This document shows positions 1 to 12,541 of a stretch of DNA of 64,000 bases, one piece after another (the first letter of the stretch is position 1; each line of letters starts with the position of its first letter). A program made the translations under genes and the position numbers. Location of the stretch: assembly GCA_004026145.2 (NCBI GenBank), contig CP034986.1, positions 6,564,929 to 6,628,928 on the forward strand, in the 5' to 3' direction. The notes beneath the pieces were generated by a model. It saw nothing but the letters and a program-made list of their open reading frames with translations. It did no database searches and was not told where the DNA came from. Origin of the DNA: Takifugu bimaculatus. Lineage: Eukaryota > Chordata > Actinopteri > Tetraodontiformes > Tetraodontidae.

Positions 1-153
1 ATGAAAATCTTGTAAGCTTCCATCCTCTTAAAATCACGCTTCAAGTCGATTTATCCAAAGTTCGTATCGAGGATAACCACGGCTCCGAGCGACACTCAGG
101 TTTAACACATTTTCCTTGATGTAATTACTAAGAACTATATTTTTATCTTTCAG
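1..153 (+). other. col4a6: End of intron 1 of col4a6
   Basis: Non-coding sequence ending in a pyrimidine-rich tract and the acceptor AG at 152-153. The first exon (start codon and beginning of the signal peptide) and promoter must lie to the left of the window. In mammals COL4A6 sits head-to-head with COL4A5; that arrangement cannot be tested here. Confidence 0.6.
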
Positions 154-199
154 GTTTTGCGTGCTTGCAGTCGCCCTGGCAGTTGGATCTACACGCGCA
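154..199 (+). CDS. col4a6: col4a6 exon encoding the end of the signal peptide
   Basis: A 46-nt exon between a good acceptor (AG at 152-153) and a strong donor (GTAAGT at 200). It starts with the last base of a split codon and then reads FCVLAVALAVGSTRA. This is a hydrophobic core ending in a small-residue pattern suited to signal peptidase. It ends in phase 0, matching the phase-0 start of the 7S exon at 33167. In human COL4A6 the signal-peptide end and the 7S exon are likewise separated by a very large intron. The exon is short, so the call rests on phase, hydrophobicity and gene layout together. Confidence 0.75.
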
Positions 200-3100
200 G
201 TAAGTTCCAATTTGGTTACTATTACGCACCGCTTTCGGTGATGAGCCAACGCTGTCTTTATTTGTAAAATTGAAGATGACCATGTTAGTGATTGTTACAT
301 TTCTGGAGCTGCATTTGAACGCCTCAACTGCCGCTGGTGGAATTTATTTATGTCATAGGTTTTCTTCCTCTGCGTGTCATCAATTGTTTTAGGGTTTTTT
401 TTTCTTCCGCCTCTCATTATCCAGCCACCAAGGTGTCTATTTATTGATTTTTACAGGAATTGTAACTTAAAATCTTTTGCACTCTTTGACTGGCCGCTCA
501 GGTTTGCCTTTATTGGTGCCCGAGGGACCGAAAAGCGATTCATTTTCGAGTGGGCCCGCTCACATTTGCAAAACCCAAACCCGCCCTGCTGATGAATATT
601 CAGAATCAGGAGGATAATGAGCAAACGTGCCTATTTGCTCTAGGAGCCACGCCCCCAGGTTAGCGCAGTAGATCCTGGACCCCGTCCCAAATGGCACATC
701 TTGTGTGGTGTGGAACATTGGAAGTCTTTGAAATGTGTTGAAGCTGGGAAACGTTAGCCTACTTTCCTATTCAGTGGTGATCTGTAACTTGTCTAGATAT
801 GGCTACGTGTTTTTATTTGCAGGGAAATGTGTTATTGTGGTGTAAACTCTAGGAAGAGCGGAAAGATGTTGAGGTAAAACGTGAGGACATCTGTGACAAC
901 ACGGGTCGTGCTACATTTTGCCGAGAGGGGTCGGTGCCGCCTTGCGCCCTTTATCTCCTGGATTTGAATAAGAAAGCTGCATTTGATGGGGCCATTCAGG
1001 CCGATGGAACTTTAATGGAGGCCAACACAAATTTTGAAACATTTCTTCAATCCTAAAATAGGACGTGCGCCAGTCTGACCCCCGCTCGCGTTACAGGCTT
1101 GATCAACCTGCTGAGCGCCAGAAAGTGAGGGTAAAATGTGATTGGCTGTGATGGAGGCGCCAATGGGGGAGGGGCATGAAAGTGAATGACCCTCAGCTTC
1201 ATCTTTGTCAATAGGACTTCGCTGATGGACCCACATTGACTTTGAATCGAGTCCTCCACCCACTTCCCACCTCCCTGATCATTAGAGGGGTTTTTTTTGT
1301 GCGTGTCTTTTCGTGTGTGTGTGGCTGAGTGAGTGAATGTGTGTGTGAAGTGCTGATTGAGTGACAGATGAGTTCATTGGGTGGTCCGGGCTGCTCTTCC
1401 CTCAGCAACATACAGCAAACCTGGGCAACATCTGTTCCCCGTGAGATGCTGAGCCCTAACGTGACACAACGCATTGTTAAATCTGATGTTGCAGTTATCT
1501 ATGGAAAATTCTGTGGTCTGTTGTGGTTACACTCTGAAGTGGGTTTTTTTTAGACCAAATGTCTGGTCTAAAGTCAGATAAGATGCTTTAGAAGAACATA
1601 TAATGCCATTTTTAATTCACCTTTTAAAAGTTAATACTAAGAGTAAGAAGCTATAGCTACGCTCATCACTATGCAGCATCTATGTGCTAACATTTAGCCA
1701 ATTTAGCTGTTGGACATATTGTTGGAGTTCAGTAGAAGACTGTCTAATATTGCTTGGATTTTACAATTAGTTTGTCAGCTAGCTAACCTTTGTATCTGAT
1801 AACTTGCTGTCTATAGTAAATTTGATTTTTTTTTAGGTGAAGAATAGCAGGTTTTCTTAGCATTGTTGTTCAAGCTAACTTAGTGGAGTGATGTGACGCT
1901 CCAAACTGAGCTGGATACAAGTGTCAAAGTAATTACAGTACCTCAGTTTTATCTCTTAACTGAAAATAGTAAATCTTTAAAGTAATTAGCATTTTTAGCA
2001 CTTGGTGTTATACTTCTAGGTTGATTCAAAAGTTAGGTTTTTCTCTTTCAACCTCCAAACATTTGTCAGTGAACATCCAGAGAGGGGTAGAAACCTTTAG
2101 ATTCTGCTCCAAAATGTCGGCGAAGGTGGACAGAACTGTTGGCATAAGGAAAACATCGCACATCTGTGAGGAGAAGCGGTAAGTAGATGAGAGGAGGCTT
2201 TATGGGAAGGAGGTGAGAGGGTTTTTATACCTGCCCATTTAGGGGGATCGTCCAGAAATGTGCTTTTTTTTTGCATTTTTTTGTACCTGTTGGAAAGAGA
2301 GATGGATGATTTGTGTCAATCTCAAATGCATTGTTTACAGTTTGGCACCTTAAATAGTTGTTGTTTAAGGTAAGGTTGTTTAAGATTTTGCCAAAAAGAA
2401 GCAATGCTTATTTAGCCTTTTGGAAAACCAAAACTAGAGTGTTGATTTTCCCATAAAATTGATCCATCGTCTGCAATTTTCAGAGGCAAATGTCTCCCGA
2501 ACCGAAAGCATTTGGGGTGATGTCAGACACCAGGGCTGTTTGTTAGGCCAAAGTGATGCTGCAGACTGAGACTGAGACCCCCTCTCTCTCCTGACACCCC
2601 CCCTTCCCTCAGTATTCCTCAGAATTCCTGCAGAGCTTGGCAGGACTTGTCTCCCACTCCCTGCAGGTGCTACAAGCAGGAACATTCCAGAGGTGCTAAG
2701 TGAGGCAACTGATCGGGGCTTGATTTGTGGTTAGGAGACCCCTCCCTGAGTCAACCACCTCCTCTTTTCCTTTCCCTCATGTACTCCCTCTCTCACCTGA
2801 TCATTATCCCCTGACACACACATACACACATACGCACAACTCTTGATATGATCACTTTTTGGTCTCACTGCCTGTAGACCTAAACCTATTACCTTGTTAT
2901 CTGTGGTGAGATTTGTAAGTGGCGGCCCCCCTCACACGACCTCTTTGCCCTCCCTGTCGTATCACAGCCCAGTAATCATCTTTGGATCACTCAACATGAC
3001 TGATTGGTCTTTATAGATTCCCCTGCAATGCACTCTTTCTCTGCTCTCCTTCTCTTTACATTTTCCACTGAAGTGGGTCAAGATGAGATTAGGTTAATGG

Positions 3101-6100
3101 CAACTCTCTGCTGGCGTTCTCAAACCTCGGTTCACCGTAAACGTTTGTGGCGCCGCCAGGCCGTCTTGCATCACCTAGACGAGAGGAGCGAGGGTGCAGG
3201 TATTTTCAGCCCCCGTTGCGTTTCATTCCCAGTCGCCCCTTGTTTTTATTGGGCGTTTTAAAAGTGGAAAACTGCCCTTTTTCCTTTCCGGGTTTCACCT
3301 TTACTCTCCATGCTTCTCTCAGACAAAAGGTACTGACAGAAAATGTGTCAGTGAGTGTTGTGAGGAAGCCTATAAAGTCCATATAGCAGATTTACTGTTG
3401 AAAAGCCCCCGCCGTCTTGCTCGCACGCCCACAATTAAGACTCTGCTACCTGTGTGGCGCTTCCTCATGAAACCATACATCTCGGCTGTTGTGTCTTTTA
3501 TGCAGGTGGGATCTTTTTTTTTAAGGGAAAACCCCTCTCCAGATCTATAGGTGAGGCCTCTCTGACATCCAGCTTACACTTAGTTTATACATTAATACTC
3601 CAACAGTCGGTCCATTGTTGTCAGATGAACAGATATGTGTTTAGTAAGCACAGCTAGGTTAGCGTTATCATCTTCAAACAGCAATAACCTTTGCGTTATT
3701 CCCCCAGGTCACGGAGGCTGTTGCATGAACCCTCTGTTATGAATCCTCTGTCATGCTTGAGTCAAGACATTTGTTCAAACATTACAGACGACAGAAAGCA
3801 AGCCGGGGTAAGCGCTGACAGATGCCGCCCTCTCTTGCCCGTCGCTGCACGTGGGTGTTGGTCTTTATCAGGAAATCCTCACCAAAGCTTTTAAATGGAT
3901 TCATTCTTTTTGCGGGAAAGGGCATTGAATTGCATTTTGTCTCCTTTATGTTGCAGTTTGTCTTCGTTTGTCTAGTTTGGGACTTAGCCCCAAGTCTTGG
4001 CAGTTGGTGACATAAACCGGGGCCCTCGCCAAGTGTTTTACTTGGTGCCGCGGGTTTAGGTAGTGAAGGGCTGTGGGAACGAATAGCGAGACAGTGCGGG
4101 GAACTGGTTCCGCATTACTGTGTCATCCCCCTTTATCTGCCGGGCCTTGGCACAGCCACCCTCGCATATCCCTCTCTTTTGACGTGCGCTGGCAGTTTGT
4201 CCCGCGATTGGTCACTGTGTCAGAGGTCGTGCTCGCACAAAGGCAGCTGGGTGGGGGGCACTCACACCCGCCGCAAAGGCTTAACATTCCGCGGCAAACT
4301 CTCCAGATTTGTTTATCGTGCTACGTCTTTTCTGCGTCTCATGAAAGGGAGATGAGCAAAAAAACAGTGGCAATAGCAGGGCGGAGGGGAGCGAAGGGTC
4401 GGGGGGGTGTTTCATCTATGTGCAGGCCCCACGGGTGTGTTTGTGAAGGTCTTTAGGCTTGTCAGAGGGGTCGGACAGTGTTTGACTGGATGCTCAGTGG
4501 GAGTGCTGTCTCTGCTTGTTCGACGTGCCTGGTCCCTTCTCCTTAATGCCATCACTCCCCTCGGGGCTGTTTGCACTTCAGAGGGATTAGAACTCCAATC
4601 TACTTCTCCTCATTTGTTGTTTTTCCTCCCCTGTTTGACATTCATTCTTCCTTTTCTCCCCTCGTTTAGTTGCTCCTGCCCTATCCGCACTTCTCACTTT
4701 GTCTTTTCATCCAACGTCTCAATGCGGATCGCCTCCACGTGTTCCACAAAATCCCTCATGTTCGGACAAATTCTGAAATATCTCAAGATGTGTCCTTGAC
4801 CTATCTGCTTCATTATCCGCCCTGATTTAGTCAGCAGCTTATGCATATAGCCAAGATTAGTTTTGGAGCAATTAGCAGGTAAAGAGCCCTTGAGCTAAAT
4901 CCTTGTTGGTTGGTGGACTTTGTCGCTATGATTCGCAGTTTACATTACAGTTTACATTGGTTGCCTTTCTTTGCATGGATACCAACTTAAAAAGACCAGA
5001 ACGTGCTGCGATATAAAGAATATACTTCTGGTTTTGGTCTATCAGATGCTAACCATGATCTTCTGAAACCTTTAGTTATTGATTATTGAGGTCCAAGCAT
5101 AAAACTTTAAGCCCTCGGTGACTTTTTGTATGTTTTGTGTTCTCGGGGTCAGACAGGTTCCTGCTCCACATTAAATTCCAGTTGGAGAGCTTCAAGTCAA
5201 ACATTTCCCTCTTTCACTGCAATTATTATTAGCATGCTCCTGCAAGGAGAAGACTTTTGTTTGTCAGGTAACCAAGGTGGCCATGATCTGAACAACAATT
5301 CCTGTGTGGATGACGAGGGCGTGTATGAGAATGAGTGGTTGTGAGACTTTCTAATCAGTGACAAAGTCCTTTAATCGAAGCCGAAACTGCTCAGTTCCAC
5401 CGTGATGTCACCTGGTCTTCAGGATGCAGGTGCACAGTCATTTATTTTGGTTGCAGTCCGAAATATGCGGCCGGCGGCTAATGCGGACCTAAACAAACAA
5501 GCCTAATGTTCTGTTTACCTTTGCTGTTAGCATGGCAATGTTAGCTCTGGCTCAACAGACAACTGTGAAGTCCTATCTATAGAGACAGTGAAGTTTGTTT
5601 GTCTTTGCTTTCATTTGCTTTGAAAGTGATTTACTCAACCCAGAAAAATGCTAACGGGCTAAGAATTATTGACGCGTTGTTTCAGTGTAGACTTAAAGGG
5701 ATAGGATATTTGGATAGGAAAGTAGATTTCTCAGCTTTGGAGAGAGGAGAGTTTGATATACATAGCCTTTAGCAGTCAATGTTGATCGGAGATTGTGCTC
5801 TTCATTAGAATCTTGGGACTATTTTCCCTCTGGAGAATCAACTCAATCCTTAGGACAGCGTTAGGCAACTTTCCCAACCACGCCATTTTCGAGATGCAAA
5901 CGTTTGCGCGAGTTTATCCAGCTACAAGTTAATGTTCACACTCGCGGGCTTACTCATAAAAATGCCTTTGAAATAAAACTAAGAACATCATTTCATATAA
6001 TGGTGCATGATGGGTTGACTCTTAAAAATCCAGTAATTTTGCTCAGGCTGATTCCCGGACAGGATGTGACCTAATGCAGTGAAACACCTCAGCCCCCCCA

Positions 6101-9100
6101 CTTCAAGGGTTTATTTTGGGGCTTCGGTTCAAACAGCATGTCGTTTCTTAAATCCCAAAACTCCAAACCTTCCCCATCCGTCACGATCTTCAGCAAATCA
6201 GACGCGTCAGCTTCTGTACGCTATTAACCTCTGCTGTGTCTCTGCTTGTCCCTGTAATTATGGATAACTCCACTCTTTTCCCACCTCTCTGTCTACCTCA
6301 TCCTTCCATCTTCTGTGCCAGCCAGGTAATCCAGATGGCCAGGTAACTACCCGCAACCATATTCCCCCCTCCCTTCCCTTCCTTTCTTCTCTGAGCACCT
6401 TATACCTTTCATACCATTGCTACATTAGATTCCTGCTTTATTGGATCTTTTCCCCGTGCTGCCAGCTTGTCTGTGTTTGTCTTACATCCTCTTTTGTTAT
6501 AACTGCACTCTAACAGCTGCCAAAAGTAACAGTGCCAATGCTTTGAGGGAAATAAAGCCTTGGGCTACGTAAATGCCGAGACTTATTGCGGCACCAAGGC
6601 AATAACTTGTAGATATAATGTCTTTTTTTTGTCTTGCTTGAGAGACACGTTGCACAGACACATGATTTTTCTTTCTTGCAACTGACATTTTGTCTAGTTT
6701 ACAGATTAGATGTTTCAGGTCCGATCAAATAAATCCAGTCAAATAACGCTTGCTTTTGTTACTTGTTGATGGCATGAGAGAGGATTTTTGGGTGGTCAAG
6801 ATTCAAGACAAGACAGGGCTGTTTGCCCTTAGCCACATTTGTCAATTTACTTGTCTCTCTAAACTTCATAAATCAGGCAAATTTCCTATTCTGTCTTCCC
6901 CACCTATCCAGTGGGGACGTATGGAGTCAGGTGTAATTTATTGTGGTATGCAGCTGAGTGGCGGGTCATGACCAACACCTGAAACGTGCTCCAGTTGACC
7001 TTTACGCATTTGGTGATTCTATGCGTCGGTGAGCATTTTATTCATGCGTTTGCAAAGACTTGAAGGTATCAGGAGGAAGTGCCATACAGATTCTGGTTTA
7101 CGAGGGAACAAACCCTGCAGAATTTTCAGGGATCTGGTCACGCCGTTCCCTGGCAGATGTCCACAAAACCATCACAACCTGCTGTTGGTGGCTCTGAAAC
7201 ACAGGTTTCTCCCACGTTTCCTCAGGCTTCTTGCCCAGCCCTATTTAGTTGTAAGTAACAGCAAGACAGCTGACAAAGAGCTATTGTTACGAGGCCTGTG
7301 CCTGGCCCAAATACTGTCAGTTCCAACAGTTCAAAGAGATTTTCCTTTTTCATGTAAGAACCTGTCTCAGATGATCACGTTTTCTTGTGCTTTATTTTTT
7401 TGTGTGTTGACTTTTGAAACTGCACCTATAGATTGATAGATAGACGAGGACAGTTTGTCATGTTTGCATCCACAACTCGCACATTACCTTCATGCACGTG
7501 CTCTTATTGTGCCACCTGAAATGCAGGCATCAAGGGTTATCCTGCTCATTGTAGCGCCCTGACTGAAGTGGCCTTCGGCTCAGCACAACATGGCACCATC
7601 CCCTTCACGTTGTAGCTGTACCTCCAGTTCTTTGCAGAGCGAAGGGCCTCAGCTAGTGCTCTGGCTCTGTTCCCTGTTGCCTGCCTGTGGCCCCAAAGGG
7701 CAACTAATGAGGGGAGACAGATGATCATTGTGCCAAACTTTGCTGCTAAAACACATGCGGCTATCATCTCGATTCATGCCATTAGAATATCCAGGACAGT
7801 TGGGAGACCCCGTGCTGCACCGCGGTCGCTTCCTTCACTGTGCGCTGGCAGCGACTCTGATCTCTGTTTGTCAACAAAGCCCAGTTGCCTGTCGTATTTA
7901 TTTCCCTGGCTTTTCATGTTCCTAAAATAGCTCGCTTGCTAGCCAGCCAGAGAGCAGCTTCAGACTAATGTTGGCCGAGGGGATGAGGGTGAGGCGAGCT
8001 TTCATTACTGGGCGCAGCCTTGCAGTGTGCAGGCTTTATTTCGGCACGTTGCCGCCAATAATGTAAGACTTTAAGCTATTGATCATATGTTTTTGCCGCC
8101 ACCGACACAAATGCACGAGCACTCGCGTTACATTGCGTGTCAATGTTGTAAAGAATACCTCCTTCATCATATTATATGTCTGCCTCTTGCTAGGTGAACT
8201 TCACTGACACCCAGCTTTGCAGCTTTATTAGCTTCTCTGACACCGTCTCACCTGGAGATTGATCACTCAGAAATGTTTGAATGTAAAGGCCAGGAACAAT
8301 TATAAACACCCACCCGCAAACGCGTGCGTACATGACTGACAACCTGCAGGCCCAGAAGGCACTTAGTAAAGTAAAGGTCTTCAGTTCCTTCTTACTCCAG
8401 GGTAGAAGATGAACTGATATAAAGAGAGGATCGCGAAGTCAGGTTTGCGGTCTCGCAACAGCTTGGTGAGCAACAGGAAAAAGACTTTTTACAGAGAGAA
8501 ACTCAGGATTTCTGTCTTGTCAGATACGAAAAACCTTTTCCCCATTTGAAAAGTCCAGCTAAATTGTTCTCTTAGTCAGACCGACTCTGCACGTGTGCCT
8601 TTGTTTTGCTCCTCTCGGTGACGCAATGGCTTGGTGATAACTCCAGCATACAGGTCATTCACCCTTTCAGCCCTGCCTAATGCCACAGCTCAGTATTTAA
8701 GCATTTTGTACACAACGTAAGCCTATTAACTGCATAATTCAAAACAATATCTCGTCTCATATGGAGCAAGAACATCTCATGGCCGCGCTGACCTTCCCAC
8801 CGTACTTTGTTTCACTCTAAGTGTGGCTCCAGATGCTTTCTGTGTTCTTGCTACATTTTGTTTATGCTGCAGTAGTACAGAATTATTTGGTTCCACTCCA
8901 CATCGCAGCTGGGTCTCGTCGTCTGACTCAACACGTTATCCAAGAATCAGGACATCAATCAGAATTATGGAATTTTGCCTCTGACATTTAAAAAAAAAGA
9001 TCGTTCCTCAATCTCAGTTTTTGACTTGACAAAGAGTTTTCTTGTTGCTCTAAAGTGTTGCTGGGCCTGAGGTAGGTCAGAGCATCCTGCTACGCCACAG

Positions 9101-12100
9101 GCTCATTCCAGCAAAGGTGAATGCTGCGTCTTTCTTTCAGGAATGCTCCAGCATTCCCAATCCTTTTGGTATTCCAGTTGACATTTTGGATTTTGGAAAC
9201 TGTGACAGAACCATTGGGGGACAGGTCCAGGCTTAGGCCCCATCAGTCTACAAGGGCAGCCGGGGGCGTCAAGAACATTCCTTGTCATCTCCATAGCTAC
9301 TAAACCCTCCCTCCCCCAAAAAATCTCTCCCTCGCTTGTTGCCTTCCAGCACCATGAAAGGGGTGCACACCTGTCTGCACCTCTTCTGTCCTTTCTTCAC
9401 CTTCCTTCGGCGATACTCTTTTTCTTTTCACCATCTCCGGGCTGGATGGAAGTGAATTGGAGGCCATCGAAACAGTGTTTAATCTCCACGATATTGTGAC
9501 TTGAAAACATTTGTCTGTTTTATCTTGCATCTGCTTTTCAGAATTTATGTTGCAAGGTCATTTGGATTGCTTTAAGGGCATCTCTCAAGGATAGAGGACC
9601 CTAAAAGCATGGATGTGTTTGATGAATGAGTAGAGACAATTTAACTCAATATAACTGGAAATGTCCCATCACTAAAGCCCATTCTTCACATCAGGTAGAC
9701 TTTTCGAAAGTAAATGGCATCAAATTTTGAGGTTGTTTTGCCAAGGACATTCCTGTCCTGCTCATATGACTCCACAGTTATATTGAAGACTTCACATTGT
9801 AGCTTCCTGAGATATCCAATAACACGGATAATAACTGAGAACCTCTCAGACATTCCACAATATCTTTTCTACTTGCCCCTTTCTTCGGCTTTACCCCTCA
9901 GCAGATGGCTCCGCGAGCGGATTGCACCCCCCCCCCCGTGCTGAACAAGAAAGGAAAACATATTTTAAAATGACCACAATACCCATAAATCCTTGCATGT
10001 TTGAACTGAAATGCCTGGGCTACTGAGAAAAGCCATGACGGGTCAAAAATGAGAGCTGGAGGTCAGGGATGAGTGAGCTCCAGCAGGTAGGCTGCCCAGC
10101 CTGTAACAGACCATGCACAAAGGTCACCGCTGAGCAGGACTTTAATTTCTAAAGGTTACCTTTTGGAATTTATTAGAGGTATAAAAAGGCAAGCATTTAA
10201 TGATTTGGATTTTATACGTGCTGTCATAAATGTGACCCTCCTTGACCCAGGCAGGTCAGGAAGGTCTGTTTATTTAGCAGAAGGTGTGTTTTCTCTGGTT
10301 TGTAGTTGAAAAGAGGAGGGGATGCTGGAGTGGAGCATAATCGGAAGTGAAAATGGATTCACTTTTTACCTTTTCCGATATCCTGTTCCCTGCCGTTGGC
10401 TTTACTCCTGCCACTCTGGTTGTCTTGGTGCATCTCTTGTCGGGGCTTGATTTCAAGGCCCAAAAAAAGCAGACAGTAAGAACAAAATGTTTAAATGAAG
10501 AAATAGCCTAAAATGCAGAATGGGGCTGTGAAAAAGAGGGTCAGATGTAGAGATAAAAGTCAGGTCGTGGCACATTGCCGCTTAGAGGGGTGTTTAAAAT
10601 AAAACACCTGGAGAAGTCTGACCTTGTGCAACTTTTAAAAATGTCAGGCAGTGACCTTTAGCTTAGGTGGAGGAGGCTGAGAGATACCATCAGCAGAAGA
10701 TGACAATAATGAGTACGAAATAATTTAAGGCATCTTCTCCCAGAGGAAACGGCTCAAGGCTCAATGAAATCATTTGGAAAGTTGTTTTTTTATTAAAGTG
10801 TGGATGTAGCACACAGCACAAGGCCAGCCGTGTCCGTATTTCAACTTAAGGTAAACCAACTGTGAATGTGTACTCAAGGTGTGCCTTTGGCCGGGGTAGA
10901 TATAGCAAAACGGCGCAGGCGAAAGCAAAATTGAAGACGAAATATTGACAATTAGATAGCAAAGCGGAGCCCCAGATGCTGCATTCTAGGCCCCAACCTA
11001 TAGAATCAGCACAAAAAGAGAGGCAAAGGGGCCTCTTCCCCATAACTCAGCCCCTGTTTATGACCAAATTAAAGCGATGCTATGCCGTCTGTCTTCTTAA
11101 CAGACTTTCCCGTGATGCTCTTTCACGCCGCAAGTTCATTGTTCGCGCTTGACGCCAGCACAGCCGTCATTCCTGTGGATGTCTGGGTGCAAACCCGCAA
11201 CATTTCAGACAACAAAAAGATCTGAAAAGTGCGCACTGAGTAGTATTGCTTTATTCCTTTATTACAAAAAAACGGTTAGAGTTGATAGGGTACTTTTGAA
11301 TCGGTGCTTGAATTTCAAAAGCTTGCAAGGACTGTGAGACCACTTAAATTTTAACCACAGAGGAGCATATATTTACTGGTTGTACATTTACTCGCCCTGT
11401 CGCTCTCTCTTTCTCCCTCCCTATACTGACCTTACCGAACATCCACTGAGCATTCCATTCCAACCACTTGTCTCGAGCTCTCCACAGATAAGGTCAGAGG
11501 TCAGCCAGGAGAAGAGCAGAGAGAAAAGGGGAAGGGGGGTGGTGATGGTTGGCAGGGAGTGTCCTTTATTTTAGCGTGGAGGCTTCTCTCTATGGTCCTG
11601 TGTTTGCCTTCAAAGGCCCCACTCGTTTTTCACACAGGGAGGAAGGGAGACCAGAGGGAGGAAGATGTTTTTCTTTTTCTGAACTCCCTGGGCATGTGTG
11701 TGCACTGACATGCACGGCTTCATAGGTAATTAAACCAAGCACGTGGATCGTCACTGATTGGCTGTCAGGATTCCTGCAAGTTACTTGAGATTAGGTGATA
11801 CCTGGGGAAGCGGCTCACTTTGAATGTACCTGTTAACCTCAGACCATGAGACATTCCTACGTCTGACAATACAATAAAATTACATGTACATCTGCCTTTC
11901 TGAACATGGCCCCCCGTCTCTCTTGTGTGTGAAGCACTTATTCCTCCATGAAGCATCTCCCACCGACCCTCTGTTATTTCAGTGCAGTCAAATCTGAAGC
12001 GGCATCAATCTGGATGTCGGACGCCTCTGTTGTCTCCTTTGATCAGCGGCATGATGTTATTTCAGTAAAACACATTATTGTCTATGCATCTATACATCAT

Positions 12101-12498
12101 TTTTTAATGCCCTTCCAGTCTGTGGTGATGGCCGAGCTGTTATGGCTCCCCTGCGGGACACTTAACCCCAGTACACCTGCATTATTTGTGTGGTTTGATC
12201 CAAAATGGTTACTCTTGGTCCCACGCAAACCGCTGTGCGGTTTCCTGCAGTCAAGAGGGCGTCGAGGGCCTGACAGCATGCGGCTTGTTCAGGCAGGACT
12301 CCTGTTGAGCGAGAGGCCGTGATGCCTGCCAGCTGTGTAAAGCTCAGATAAGTCCCTGCTTTTCTTTAAAAAAAAAAAAAAAAGACCCCCAAAAAAGCTG
12401 TCAGTGCACAATAAAAGATGTCCATCATTGTTACTGCTGCTTATTTTTTGAGACACAGCTGAGTGGTGTTTCCTGTCTCTGTGGCGCAATAGGTTAGT

Positions 12499-12541
<43 letters not shown>

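Noticed and set aside
1549..1572. Small perfect hairpin (9-bp arms, 6-nt loop)
   Set aside because: Too short to distinguish from chance in 64 kb.
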